Shown here one piece after another: positions 17,415-27,700 of a DNA stretch of 64,000 bases (position 1 is the first letter of the stretch; the number at the start of each line of letters is the position of its first letter). Source of the stretch: Alistipes sp. UBA936 (GTDB taxonomy: Bacteria > Bacteroidota > Bacteroidia > Bacteroidales > Rikenellaceae). The translations under genes were made by a program, and so were the position numbers. The notes below the pieces were generated by a model, which worked only from the letters and a program-made list of their open reading frames with translations, had not been told where the DNA came from and searched no databases. Where the stretch lies: NCBI GenBank assembly GCA_002293505.1, contig DBDI01000003.1:1-64000 (forward strand). The letters are read 5' to 3'.

Positions 17415-18300
17415 GATATTCATTCAGGCCCTTGTTTGGGTTGGTATCGCGGTGTTGTACTACGCTGTGTTCTCTTTCTTTTTCGACACTCCCGCCGAGT
17501 TCCGACTTCGTACTTCGACTTACCGCCTCGAACGCGAATACGAGCGCCTCAGTGAGCGTTACGACTCTCTTCTTGTCGTTCTTGATAACGTCGCCGAGCG
17601 CGACCGTAACGTCTTTCGCGTGCTGTTCGAGAGCGATCCTTACGACTTCGGCGGTATCGGCCAGGACGAGACGTGGTTGGCTTACGAGCGCCTATCCGAT
17701 ATGAGTAACCGCGCTCTCGCTTCCGAGTTCTTCTCCCGCCTCGACGGATTGGACCGCGAGGTCGGTCGCCTTTCCGCCATCTACTCCGGCGTCCAGCAGC
17801 GCGTTGCCGAGATGGGCCCGCGCGTTAACCACATTCCCTCTATCCAGCCCGTGGTCAATAACGACCTCACTCTCCTCACCGCTTCTTACGGCCTTCGTAT
17901 CCATCCCTTTTACCGCTCCCTGCGGCCCCACTCGGGGGTCGATTACACCCTTCCCGAGGGTACTCCCGTTTTCGCGACTGCCGACGGTACCGTTCGCGAC
18001 GTTTCTCGCCGCGACACCGGCTCTGGGCTCACCCTCGTGATCGACCACGGTGATGGTTACGAGACCACTTACAGCCACCTTAGTCGCTCCGGCGTTGCGG
18101 TCGGTGCCCACGTCCGCCGTGGCGACATCATCGCCCGCACCGGTAACACCGGACTTTCTCTCGCTCCCCACCTCCACTACGAGGTTCGTAAGGACGGTAT
18201 CCGCGTCGACCCGATCCACTACTTCTTTATGGAGCTCAACCCGACCGATTACCAGCGAATGATACGCATTTCGGGTTCGGGAATGCAATCGTTTGACTGA
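17401..18300 (+). CDS. M23 peptidase, second of a tandem pair
   Basis: 299 residues. Same plan as its neighbour: N-terminal membrane segment (IFIQALVWVGIAVLYYAVFSFFF), a helical region with ERLSERYDSLLVVLDNVAERDRN-like charge pattern, and an M23 domain with HPFYRSLRPHSGVD and APHLHYEVR. Both zinc motifs are intact. Its ATG lies within the last codons of the preceding gene, which implies translational coupling. The pair probably arose by duplication and may act together in cell-wall remodelling. Confidence 0.9.
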   Translation: MKRSKIFIQALVWVGIAVLYYAVFSFFFDTPAEFRLRTSTYRLEREYERLSERYDSLLVVLDNVAERDRNVFRVLFESDPYDFGGIGQDETWLAYERLSDMSNRALASEFFSRLDGLDREVGRLSAIYSGVQQRVAEMGPRVNHIPSIQPVVNNDLTLLTASYGLRIHPFYRSLRPHSGVDYTLPEGTPVFATADGTVRDVSRRDTGSGLTLVIDHGDGYETTYSHLSRSGVAVGAHVRRGDIIARTGNTGLSLAPHLHYEVRKDGIRVDPIHYFFMELNPTDYQRMIRISGSGMQSFD

Positions 18301-18320
18301 TTTTTGCATTTTTTCGGCTG

Positions 18321-18343
18321 TACCCCCTAAAAAATAGGGGGTA
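18321..18343. promoter_or_regulatory. Candidate operator, 9-bp perfect inverted repeat upstream of glnN
   Basis: TACCCCCTA (18321-18329), five A, TAGGGGGTA (18335-18343). It covers the place where the -33 element of the glnN promoter should be. A further half-site ACCCCCTAAA lies at 18375, downstream of the -7 element. The arrangement fits a dimeric regulator; a terminator for the M23 pair is less likely because no T run follows. Confidence 0.6.
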
Positions 18344-18359
18344 TGTTCCGAAAAAAGTG

Positions 18360-18367
18360 TATTTTTG
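18360..18367 (+). promoter_or_regulatory. Promoter -7 element of glnN
   Basis: TATTTTTG, a TAnnTTTG match 26 nt before the ATG. The -33 position (18336-18339) holds no TTTG and falls in the inverted repeat, as expected for a regulated promoter. Confidence 0.6.
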
Positions 18368-18393
18368 CGGCGTGACCCCCTAAATTTTACCCA

Positions 18394-20514
18394 ATGGAGA
18401 GCAAAAAAGTATCAAATTTCTTCGGATGCGACGTTTTTGGTCGCGACCAAATGCGCCATTACCTTCCGAAGGACGTTTTTGAGAGTGTAAATCTGGCTAT
18501 CGACGAGAATCGCCGCATCGACCGCCGCGTTGCCGACCAGGTTGCGGCCGGTATGAAAGCGTGGGCGATGGATCGTGGCGCGACGCACTATACCCATTGG
18601 TTTCAGCCACTTAACGACTCCACGGCCGAGAAACACGACACGTTTTTCGAGCCCGTTTGGGGTGGCGGGGCTGTCGAAAACTTCAGCGGCGACCTTCTCG
18701 TCCAGCAGGAACCCGACGCGTCGTCGTTTCCCACGGGCGGACTCCGAAATACCTTTGAGGCAAGAGGTTACAGCGCCTGGGACCCCTCGTCGCCGACCTT
18801 TCTGATCGACGACACGCTGTGTATCCCGAGCGTTTTCATCTCCTACACGGGCGAGGCGCTGGACTTCAAAACCCCGCTGCTACGCTCCATCGCTGCGCTG
18901 GACAAGGAGGCTGTGGCGGTGTGTCAACTGTTTGACAAAGACGTGGTTAAGGTCGTGCCGACGCTGGGTTGGGAGCAGGAATATTTCCTGTTGGACGAGG
19001 CGCTCTTCAAGGCGCGGCCCGATCTTGTGCAGACCGGCCGAACGCTGATGGGCCACACCGCGGCGAAGGATCAACAGCTTGAGGATCACTACTGGGGCGA
19101 GATTCCGGACAGGGTGGTGAGCTATATGAAAGATGTTGAAACGCAATGTTTTAGGCTGGGGATTCCTCTCAAGACGCGCCACAATGAAACCGCCCCCAAC
19201 CAGTATGAGTGCGCACCGATGTTCGAGGAAGCAAACATCGCGGTGGACCATAACACGCTGCTGATGACCATAATGAGGCGCACGGCGATGCGTCACGGAC
19301 TGAGGGTGCTCTTCCACGAAAAACCTTTCGCAGGGGTGAACGGCTCGGGCAAACACGTCAACTGGTCGCTGGCAACGGACAAGGGCCAAAATCTACTCGC
19401 GCCGGGCAAGACACCGAAGAGTAATATGCAGTTCCTGAGCTTCTTCGTGTGTGCGCTGAGGGCTGCCGCCGAGCACGGAAATATGATTATGGCCTCGGTC
19501 GCTACGGAAGGAAACTCGCACCGATTGGGAGGAGGAGAAGCACCACCGGCCATTTTCTCGGTATTCACGGGCCACACTTTGAGTGCGGTACTGGACGAAA
19601 TCGAGCAGAGAGTGAGCAAGAAAGCACTCACACCGGACGAGAAGACGGGAATCAAACTCGACATCGGAAAGATCCCCGAAATCTTACTGGACAACACGGA
19701 CAGAAACCGAACGTCGCCATTCGCATTCACGGGCAACAGGTTCGAATTCAGGGCGTTAGGAGCCTCGGCGAACTGTGCGATGCCGCTGATTGTTCTGAAT
19801 ACAGCGATGGCCGAGCAACTGTCGCTATTCCACGGAAAGGTCGAACAACTCGTACGAGAAGGGGCGAAAAAGGACGATGCGATACTACAAGTAATACGCG
19901 AATTTATCACGGACTCGGCCAAAATACGTTTCGAAGGGAACGGCTACAGCGACGAATGGAGGCAGGAAGCAAAGGGCAGAGGGCTGAAGGCGATGACGGA
20001 AGTGACGACGGCAATCAGAGAGTACATCGAGCAGCGAAATATGGACCTGTTCCGTCAGTTCGGGGTCTTTTCGAGGGCCGAACTGGAGGCGCGATACGAG
20101 ATCAAGTGCGAGACATATCTGAAGAAGGTGCAGATCGAAGCGCGGGTGCTGGGCGATATGGCGCTGAATCACATCATTCCGACGGCCCTGAGGTATCAGA
20201 ATGTGCTGGCGGAAAATGTAGTGAGGCTCAGGGAGGTGTTCCGGGGCGCAGCGATCGGAATGTCAACCGGTGAAGAACAGGCCCTGAAGAGGATATCGGA
20301 GCACGTGGTGGGAATCAGAGAACTGGTGCACAAGATGGTGGAAGCGCGAAAAGAGTGGAACAGGGAGGAAAATGTGAGGGTGAGGGCGGTGGGCTACGAG
20401 CGAGAAGTGGCGCCGTATCTACCGGCAATCAGAGACCACATAGACCACCTGGAGATGATTGTGGATGCGAGGCTGTGGCCGCTACCGAAATATAGAGAAC
20501 TATTTACTATGTAA
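18394..20514 (+). CDS. glnN: Glutamine synthetase type III
   Basis: 706 residues, close to the usual length of GlnN in Bacteroidota. ATP-dependent amidation of glutamate to glutamine. Type III features: the N-terminal part (SNFFGCDVFGRDQMRHYLP, THYTHWFQPLND), the catalytic core (WEQEYFLLDEALF, NGSGKHVNWSLATDKGQNLLAPG, NRTSPFAFTGNRFEFRALGAS) and a long helical C-terminal extension ending LPKYRELFTM. Nitrogen control is likely given its role and the inverted repeat over the promoter. The first half of the gene is compositionally mixed, the second half purine-rich on this strand. Its end converges on the AddB-like gene with four nt between stops. Confidence 0.96.
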   Translation: MESKKVSNFFGCDVFGRDQMRHYLPKDVFESVNLAIDENRRIDRRVADQVAAGMKAWAMDRGATHYTHWFQPLNDSTAEKHDTFFEPVWGGGAVENFSGDLLVQQEPDASSFPTGGLRNTFEARGYSAWDPSSPTFLIDDTLCIPSVFISYTGEALDFKTPLLRSIAALDKEAVAVCQLFDKDVVKVVPTLGWEQEYFLLDEALFKARPDLVQTGRTLMGHTAAKDQQLEDHYWGEIPDRVVSYMKDVETQCFRLGIPLKTRHNETAPNQYECAPMFEEANIAVDHNTLLMTIMRRTAMRHGLRVLFHEKPFAGVNGSGKHVNWSLATDKGQNLLAPGKTPKSNMQFLSFFVCALRAAAEHGNMIMASVATEGNSHRLGGGEAPPAIFSVFTGHTLSAVLDEIEQRVSKKALTPDEKTGIKLDIGKIPEILLDNTDRNRTSPFAFTGNRFEFRALGASANCAMPLIVLNTAMAEQLSLFHGKVEQLVREGAKKDDAILQVIREFITDSAKIRFEGNGYSDEWRQEAKGRGLKAMTEVTTAIREYIEQRNMDLFRQFGVFSRAELEARYEIKCETYLKKVQIEARVLGDMALNHIIPTALRYQNVLAENVVRLREVFRGAAIGMSTGEEQALKRISEHVVGIRELVHKMVEARKEWNREENVRVRAVGYEREVAPYLPAIRDHIDHLEMIVDARLWPLPKYRELFTM

Positions 20515-20518
20515 GTAG

Positions 20519-23188
20519 TTATCTACGGCAGATGGCGTTGAAGTCGCACCAGGAGCAAGGAGCCGGGTCGGAACACTGGGAGAAGGGGATCGAGGGGTCG
20601 AAAAGTTCGCGGAGGGTGTCGCGGAGGCGCTGTTCGGTGTCGGGCTCGATGCCATCGGAGGCGATCGTCTCGGGAAGCAGGCGGACGTAGTAGAGGGAGG
20701 TTTGGATGTTGGGGGTGGGGCGGGCTTCGGCGTTTTTGTCTGGCGTGGCGTTGCGCAACATAAGGGCGTAAAGGGCGATCTGGAGCTCGGCCGCCTGGCG
20801 GTTGTGAGGGCTACCGGTTTTGTAATCCACAATACGCAAAGTATTGTCAGACAGGCGATCTATACGATCGACCTTACCGAAAAAAGTTACGGTGTGAGGG
20901 ACTGCGGCGGTTTCGGCGGGTGGGGCGATGGTGCTTGCTACTGAGGGGGCAGTAGGACTTCCGGCAGGCGGTATTTCGGCGAGTCCGATGGGCGGCGAAA
21001 ATTCGAACGGCGCCTCGATCCATTCCTCCAATTTTTCGATAATGAACGGCTCATCCTGCGCAGCGTCGAACGGCAGGATACGGTGGTTGATGTAACCGGT
21101 TATAGTCTTGTGAACCAGTGCGATACTGCCAGCGGCCTCGGAGGAAAAGAGTTCCGATATGGCGCCTGTGACCGCTGCATCGATCGCCCCCGAACCGATG
21201 AGCGAGCGGATTTGCGACTGTGGGTTGGGAGTGTTGGCGAGCGGAAGGTAGAGTCGGTGCATCGCAAGGTGCAAGATGTTGCCCAACAGTGCGTTATCAA
21301 CCTCCTCGGCAGGTTCCTCCTCGGCGCGCAGACCAGCCACAGCGCGAAAATAGAACTTCAACGGACAATCCACGTAGGTCGAAAAAAGCGACGGCGAAAG
21401 GCGCCGAGGAAGGCGCTCGATCTGCTTGGGCACGACGATCGGAGCAGAAGGCGAGAGGTTGACGTCGACAGTAACGCTGTGGTGCTCAACGAAGTGAGGC
21501 GATTCGTAGTCGAGCTGACGGATGTAACGACTGGGCTCGCCGACCGTGCGCTCATCCGAAGTCGACGACCAAACAAGGTCGATGTTGGTCGCGCGCGAGA
21601 TAAGCCGAAAAAAGTGGTAAGCCCAAACGCCCTCGTGATGCTCGGGAGTGGGCAGGCCGTAAGCCATTTTAAGGCTATAGGGAATAAACGACGGAGCACC
21701 AACGAGATTACCAGGCATTGTTCCGTCGCCGGCAGAGAGAAATATGATCGTCTCGAAGTCGAGGGCGCGAGTCTCCAAAATACCCATAATCTGCACTCCC
21801 TCAAGCGGTTCACCCTCGAAAGGAACGCGAATGGACTGGAGGCTACGGCGAAGAAGAGTGGCGAAAGTGCGGGGCGAAATCGCGATGTCGAGGGTGTCGA
21901 GAGAGGCAGTCAGAGCACAAATATGGTCGGAGATAATAGACTGGAAACCAGAGTATTCGAGGCTTTCGGCGGGAGCGGCGGCGGTGTTGGAGGCGGGAGC
22001 ATTGTCGAAGTCGTCGAGCAAATCTTGGGTTTGGTCGAGCAGGCCGTTCGAGATCGTGTGCCAATCCTTGTCACGGTGGCGGCGAAGAAGCTCAACGAGT
22101 CGGCGCTCCATCGCAGTGTAATCAGGGTGGAGCCGAAGAGGGTAGCCCATTGTGATGTTAACAGACTGAACCTGAGGAGGAAGCGACCACAAAAGAGGCG
22201 TCAGCAGGCCCTCGTCGCAGAGGACGACGGCGGTGTTTTTGTCGAGCGGCCGGGAGCAGGTCAGGTCGGCCAAAGTGGTACCGGCCCACTTGCATTGCAG
22301 GACGTCGGAAGCCGACGAGACGGAGCGTATGTGTTTGGGTTTGATGAAGTTATCGTGACCGCCGGAGAGCTGCGAGGCAGGCGGAAAGCGGCGCAAATTG
22401 TCGCGCATAAAACGACCGGCTTCCTGAGAGGGATCGAGCAAAAAATAGTTGTCGAAGTCCCAGTAAAAGTCGGTGCGGAAGGTCTTTTGAAGGTACTCGA
22501 ACACCGTCTGTTCGGAGCGGGATAGGGCGTTGAAACCGGCGATAACGTAATGACGCTGAGGAATTTGAGGTGCTTCGTCGCGGAGAATACGTTCGGCAGC
22601 CTCGCGGTAGACCATCCCTTGGTAGGCGATGCCGAGCTCGCGAAGGCGGCCACGAAAGCGGTGGTAGACAGGTCCGAGAGTACGCCAAATGCGCAGAAAA
22701 TCAGCCTGTTCGGTAGACGTCGCAGCTCCGGTTCGCTCGAAGGTACCCCAAAAGCGCTCGACAAGGGCCCGCTGCTCCGAGGAGAGATAGTCGAACCGAT
22801 TGTCAAGTGAGTGAAGGTCAACGAGATTGGAGAACAATGTGTCGGCGTCGATCAGGTATTTGTCGATCGAATCGAAGTCGCCCAACAGGAGCTCGCCCCA
22901 AAAATAGAAGCCGTCGAAAGTCTCCGAAGGGTGGAACTCGGAGTAGACGCGAAATAACTCGGCAACCAACCGAAGACGCTCGCCGACAACAAGTCCGGAA
23001 AGCTCCTGAGCGAGGCTATCTATCGAAAGGTCAGCAGGTTGCCACGCAGGGCGGTCGATCAACGAAGCCAATGCCTCGCCAAAAAACAGTCCGGCGCGAC
23101 GCGAAGGAAACATCACGGTGAGAGACGAAACCTCCGGGCCGTAACGCCGATGGAGATCGGCCGCAACCTGTGACAAAAATCCGTCCAT
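20519..23188 (-). CDS. PD-(D/E)XK nuclease family protein, AddB-like
   Basis: 889 residues. N-terminal part resembles the inactive helicase half of AddB-type repair subunits (LTVMFPSRRAGLFFGEALA, FDGFYFWGELLLGDFDSIDKYL). C-terminal part is a PD-(D/E)XK nuclease: RLSPSLFSTYVDCPLKFYF, LLGNILHLAMHRLY, GKVDRIDRL ... LRIVDYKTG, and the cluster CSWCDFNAIC, which with the earlier Cys of DCPLKF would hold an iron-sulphur cluster. Likely role is end-processing of double-strand breaks with a RecB/AddA-like partner, not seen here. A Ser/Pro/Ala-rich insert (GSPTAPSVASTIAPPAETAA) sits just before the nuclease metal site. The ATG follows the preceding stop directly. Confidence 0.85.
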   Translation of the reverse strand: MDGFLSQVAADLHRRYGPEVSSLTVMFPSRRAGLFFGEALASLIDRPAWQPADLSIDSLAQELSGLVVGERLRLVAELFRVYSEFHPSETFDGFYFWGELLLGDFDSIDKYLIDADTLFSNLVDLHSLDNRFDYLSSEQRALVERFWGTFERTGAATSTEQADFLRIWRTLGPVYHRFRGRLRELGIAYQGMVYREAAERILRDEAPQIPQRHYVIAGFNALSRSEQTVFEYLQKTFRTDFYWDFDNYFLLDPSQEAGRFMRDNLRRFPPASQLSGGHDNFIKPKHIRSVSSASDVLQCKWAGTTLADLTCSRPLDKNTAVVLCDEGLLTPLLWSLPPQVQSVNITMGYPLRLHPDYTAMERRLVELLRRHRDKDWHTISNGLLDQTQDLLDDFDNAPASNTAAAPAESLEYSGFQSIISDHICALTASLDTLDIAISPRTFATLLRRSLQSIRVPFEGEPLEGVQIMGILETRALDFETIIFLSAGDGTMPGNLVGAPSFIPYSLKMAYGLPTPEHHEGVWAYHFFRLISRATNIDLVWSSTSDERTVGEPSRYIRQLDYESPHFVEHHSVTVDVNLSPSAPIVVPKQIERLPRRLSPSLFSTYVDCPLKFYFRAVAGLRAEEEPAEEVDNALLGNILHLAMHRLYLPLANTPNPQSQIRSLIGSGAIDAAVTGAISELFSSEAAGSIALVHKTITGYINHRILPFDAAQDEPFIIEKLEEWIEAPFEFSPPIGLAEIPPAGSPTAPSVASTIAPPAETAAVPHTVTFFGKVDRIDRLSDNTLRIVDYKTGSPHNRQAAELQIALYALMLRNATPDKNAEARPTPNIQTSLYYVRLLPETIASDGIEPDTEQRLRDTLRELFDPSIPFSQCSDPAPCSWCDFNAICRR

Positions 23189-23725
23189 CTATTTGGAAAA
23201 CAACGAGATCCAGCGCTCGAAGGAGGCCAAAAAACCTTGCAAAAATTTTGCGGAATCATCAGTCAGCGCACCGTCCGGCATACTGGTCGAAGAGTTGAAG
23301 TAGGCCGCGGGCTGGTTCATAACCGGCATATCGAGCCACGAACAGATGTTGCGAAGGTGCTGCTGGGCGCCGAAAGTACCGATCGCGCCGGTCGAAGCGC
23401 CGATTACGGCAGTCGGTTTACCGGCCCAAACGTTCTGACCGGGAGGCCGAGAACCCCAGTCGAGAGCGTTTTTGAGCACGCCGGGAAGCGAGCGATTGTA
23501 CTCGGGAGTGACGATCAGGACAGCATCCGAGGAGGCGACGGTTTCGCGAAGTTTGACGACGGGAGTGGGCGGCGCGGCTTCCAAATCCTGAGAAAAAAAG
23601 GGCAGGGAAGAGATGTCGAACACGTTGAAGATCATTGATTTGGGAGCAAGGGGGCGCATTTGTGCGAACAGCGCGCGGTTGAGCGACGAGGAGGCGATGC
23701 CACCGATGAGAACCAGAATTTTCAT
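23189..23725 (-). CDS. NAD(P)H-dependent FMN reductase
   Basis: 178 residues, flavodoxin-like fold. FMN-binding motif GGIASSSLNRALFAQMRP at the N-terminus, the family signature TPEYNRSLPGVLKNALDWGSRP, and GASTGAIGTFGAQQHLR. The reaction is transfer of reducing equivalents from NAD(P)H to FMN or a quinone-like acceptor; the physiological substrate is unknown. It sits 3 nt after metF and abuts the AddB-like gene. A link to the methyl cycle through flavin supply is possible but only an inference from position. Confidence 0.88.
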   Translation of the reverse strand: MKILVLIGGIASSSLNRALFAQMRPLAPKSMIFNVFDISSLPFFSQDLEAAPPTPVVKLRETVASSDAVLIVTPEYNRSLPGVLKNALDWGSRPPGQNVWAGKPTAVIGASTGAIGTFGAQQHLRNICSWLDMPVMNQPAAYFNSSTSMPDGALTDDSAKFLQGFLASFERWISLFSK

Positions 23726-23728
23726 AAC

Positions 23729-24703
23729 TCAAAATATTCGTTTGACGATCTGTGCGATGTTGTCGGTGCGGCCCATCGAATAAAAGTGGATGACGGGAAA
23801 ACCGGCACGTTTGAGCCCGGCAGCCTGATGTGCAGCCCATTCGATACCGGCTTGGCGAATGGAGGCGGTGTTGCGGCATTTGAGGACCTCGCGAGAGAGC
23901 TCCTCGGGCAGGCAGACGTGGAAGGTTTTGGGGAGAATTTCAAGGTGGCCAAGGGTGGCTAAGGGCTTGATACCTGGGACGATAGGAACGTTTATGTCAG
24001 CAGCGCGGCAACGCTCGGCAAAGTCGAGTATGAGGCGATTGTCGAAGCACATCTGGGTAACGATATAATCGGCCCCGGCGTCGACTTTACGTTTCAGGAA
24101 GGCGATATCGGTCTGAAGGTCAGGGCTTTCGGAGTGACCCTCGGGGTAGCCGGCAACGCCAATGCAAAAGTCGGTGCGGTGGGGGGGGGCGGCTGAGGCC
24201 CGGCTTGCGGGAGGCGGGTCGACAAGCTGGCCGTGGTTCATTGCAACTATCTGAGCGACAAGGCTATCGGCGTGAGAATGGCTGCCGGGATCGAGCGCGC
24301 AATTGCTTGAGTTGGCCGCAGAATCGCCGGGGCGGAGAGCGAAATCGCCGTCACCGCGGAGGGCTAAAACATTGTGAAGGCCGAGAAAATCCATATCGAT
24401 CAGAGCGTCCTCAATGTCGTAACGCGACATCCCGCCACAGATGATGTGAGGCACGGTCTCGATGCCGTAACGACGAGCGATAGCAGCGCTAATGCCCACA
24501 GTACCAGGGCGATGTCGAACACCGGTGGAGGCATCCTCACGGTGGAAAGTGACGTTGATGTAGGCCGGATCGAGCGGCGCCAGAGTGTCGATCGCCTCGA
24601 AGACCAGACCCGTACCCTCGCCCTTGAGCGGCGGAAGGAGCTCGAACGTGAAGCGGGCGGAGTGAGAGGCGGCAGCACGAGTGATTATGTCGATGATTTT
24701 CAA
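23729..24703 (-). CDS. metF: 5,10-methylenetetrahydrofolate reductase
   Basis: 324 residues. FAD enzyme that reduces methylene-THF to methyl-THF, the methyl donor for MetH. The start is TTG 24703 (read LKIIDIITRAAASHSARFTFE), which overlaps the metH stop as TTGA; the longer frame upstream lies wholly inside metH and is Arg-rich nonsense. Family motifs: FTFELLPPLKGEG, NVTFHREDA, VLALRGD, DFCIGVAGYPEGH, DYIVTQMCFD, VPIVPGIKP. Between two conserved blocks there is a low-complexity linker (DPPPASRASAAPPHRT) encoded over a C9 run at 24181-24189, an unusual place for a homopolymer in a housekeeping gene. Confidence 0.95.
   Translation of the reverse strand: MKIIDIITRAAASHSARFTFELLPPLKGEGTGLVFEAIDTLAPLDPAYINVTFHREDASTGVRHRPGTVGISAAIARRYGIETVPHIICGGMSRYDIEDALIDMDFLGLHNVLALRGDGDFALRPGDSAANSSNCALDPGSHSHADSLVAQIVAMNHGQLVDPPPASRASAAPPHRTDFCIGVAGYPEGHSESPDLQTDIAFLKRKVDAGADYIVTQMCFDNRLILDFAERCRAADINVPIVPGIKPLATLGHLEILPKTFHVCLPEELSREVLKCRNTASIRQAGIEWAAHQAAGLKRAGFPVIHFYSMGRTDNIAQIVKRIF
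24181..24189. repeat. Mononucleotide run of nine inside metF
   Basis: Nine G on the plus strand (C9 in the coding strand, AAPPH codons). A one-base slip would truncate MetF after about two thirds of the enzyme. Confidence 0.6.
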
Positions 24704-27700
24704 AGCTTTCCAATAAATTTTTTGATCTCTTCGGGCGTTTTTCCTCGGCGGCGGGCGTAGTCGGCCAACTGCTCGTCGGAGAGGCCTTCGAGGGTGAAAT
24801 ATTGCGATGCAGGGTCGGCGATGACGATGCCGCAAAGGGCCTCGCCGGGAGTGATCATATAGTTGTCAGTCAGGCGCATAGAGGTGGTACGGGAGACGCC
24901 GAGGAGCTCGAAAATCTCGGCTTTTAAAGAGTGATCGGGCGTGGCAGGATAGCCAAAGGCGAAGCGGCGACTGGGGTAGATCTCGTGGACGGCGGATTCG
25001 GCGAATGCCTCGGTGAGTCGGTCGGCTAACAGCTTGGCAATCAGCGCACCATACTCGCCACCGAGAGGGCCGTCTTCGGCGCGGAGGGTTTCGGAAAACT
25101 CGGCGAGGCCAACACCGGCAGTGAGAGCAAAAGCCCCGATAAAGTCCTGGGAAGAGTTCGTAACGTAGTCAGCCACAGAGAGATTGGAAGTGCTTTGGTC
25201 GCGCAACATAGGCAGGCGAATTTGCTCGCCGCGAACGCCCGTGACGATGATGTCGTCGGTGGCGCTTCCGGAGGCTGCGTTCTGGGTTGCGTTAGGGGTT
25301 GCGTCGGGGATGTCGGGGTGTTCGTTTTCCAAGCCGCGGTGAGCCTTGAAAACGCCCACAACTCCCTCAAGGCGAAGCGAATGGTCGGTTTTGATGCGCT
25401 CCAACATAGACAAAGCGTCGACGCGGAGTTTCTCGCCCTCGGGGCTGTTGGGCCGAACCTTCCAAGCCGCGAAAAACATTGGCCAGTCGATGTGCCTCTC
25501 GATCAGCGAAATGGGGTAATCGTCGAATACAACGCGACCTGTATTAGCCACAGGCACAACGTTTTGCGCGGGCTTGGAGTAACCACGGCGGCGCGCTTCG
25601 GACAGAGAAACAGGGGCAGAGGAAGACGAGGCGGCGTACTCCTCGCGGTCGGTCTGCTGGGAAGCTTTTAGTTCGGCGATAAAGAGTTCGCTGTCAGTGC
25701 TTTGTAGCCGCGAGATGATACGTACACCCTCGGCAGCGTCGCGAGCGTGGACGACAACCCCGCTGTACTCGGGAGCGATCCGAACGGCCGTGTGGAGGCG
25801 CGAAGTGGTCGCCCCACCGATCAAAACCGGAGTGCGGAGACCGCGCCGCTCGAGCTCGCGAACAACAGCAATCATCTCGTCGAGCGAAGGCGTGATCAAG
25901 CCGCTTAAACCTATGACAGTCACTGAGTTATCGGCAGCTGCGTCGGCGATCAGCGAGGGCTCTACCATCACCCCGAGGTCGATAACCTCCAGTCCGTTAC
26001 AAGCCGCAACAACCCCGACGATGTTCTTACCGATGTCGTGGACGTCGCCGCGAACAGTCGCCAAAAGCAGCTTTTTCGGTGCGCTTGAGGGGTTGTTTTC
26101 GGTGCCGTTTGCGGGCTCATTGGAGGCCGTACCTTTTATATAAGGGGCGAGGGCGTCGACGGCGCGGCGCATCACGCGGGCACTTTTAACAACCTGAGGA
26201 AGAAACATTTGGCCAGCGCCAAACAACTCCCCGACGCGACCCATTGCAGGCATCAAAACGGAGTCTATGACCGCCAGAGGAGAGCCCAATTCGTGGAAAG
26301 CAGCGAGAGCGTCGGAGGTGATATGTTGGTCGGAACCTTTCAGGATGGCGGCAGTAATGCGCTCATTCACAGCGGTAGACGAGACAGGTGCCCCGGATTG
26401 CGCAGGCGACACCCCGGATTGCGCAGAAACTGCGGAAGTCGCAGACACTGTGACCTTTGCATTCTCAGCCCAGGAAGCGAGGTGCTCGGTGGCGTCGGGG
26501 TGACGGTTGAGCACGACGTCCTCGGCAAGGGTGCGAAGCTCAGGGTCTAAGTCGCTGTAAGCCACCATCGAAGCAACGTTAACGATAGCCATATCGAGCC
26601 CGGCCGCACGAGCGTGGTGGAGGAACACAGAGTGCATAGCCTCGCGAACGCGCGAATTACCGCGAAAAGCAAACGAGAGGTTACTAACCCCGGCCGAAAC
26701 GCGCGCGTGAGGCAGGTGGGAGTGGATCCAGTCAGTGGCGCGAATGAAGTCGACGGCGTAATTGTCGTGCTCGGCGATGCCGGTGGCGATTGTGAGAACA
26801 TTCGGGTCGAAGACGATGTCCTCGGGAGGAAAACCGCTATCGGTCAGGAGTTTATAAGCCAGTTCGGCGACGGCAATCTTACGCTCGAAGGTGTCGGCCT
26901 GACCGGATTCGTCGAACAACATCACGACCAGAGCGGCCCCGAAGCGGCGGACGAGCGAGGCACGGCGAAGAAACTCGGTGGGACCCTCTTTGAGAGAGAG
27001 AGAGTTGACAAGTGCCTTACCCTGAATGCATTGCAGGCCGGTTTCGAGGACATCCCACGACGACGAGTCGATCATAAAAGGCACGCGGGCCAGCTCGGGT
27101 TCGGCGGCAGCGGCCAACAAAAAGCGGCGCATAGTGGAGGGGCCGTCGATCAGTCCGTCGTCCAAGCAAATGTCGACGATGGAGGCCCCGGAGGCTATCT
27201 GGTCGCGGGCGACGGAGACAGCCTCCTCGAACCGGGCAGGGTCGGAGAGTCCCTCGCGGATGAGGCGGGCGAAGCGAGCAGAACCGGCGACGTTGGCGCG
27301 CTCACCGATATATATAAGGTGAGGGTCGGGGGAGTCGGGATTGGGCACTGGAGGGATCACAAGAGGCTCAAGGCCAGCGAGAACGGTCGTATGGCGGAGA
27401 GCAGGAACGGGCCGGGGAGGGTATTTCGAAGCCAGAGCGGCAAGAAGGCGGATATGGTCGGGAGTGGTGCCGCAACAACCGCCGACGATGTTGACGAGGC
27501 TGGAACGGAGGAATTCTTCGATCTGGGCAGCGAACTCTTCGGGAGTCTCGTCGTAACCACCAGAGAGGTTGGGCAATCCGGCGTTAGGGTGGGCGGAGAC
27601 GGGGCACTCGGCGACAGCGGAGAGGCGAGCGAGGAACGGGCGCATCTGCCGGGCGCCGAAAGCACAATTCAATCCGATGGAAAGAGGCTCGGAGTGGAAA

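Noticed and set aside
24170..24200. C9 run in metF as a phase switch
   Set aside because: Possible in principle but the reading frame is intact and metF is an essential-type gene; kept only as a minor observation.
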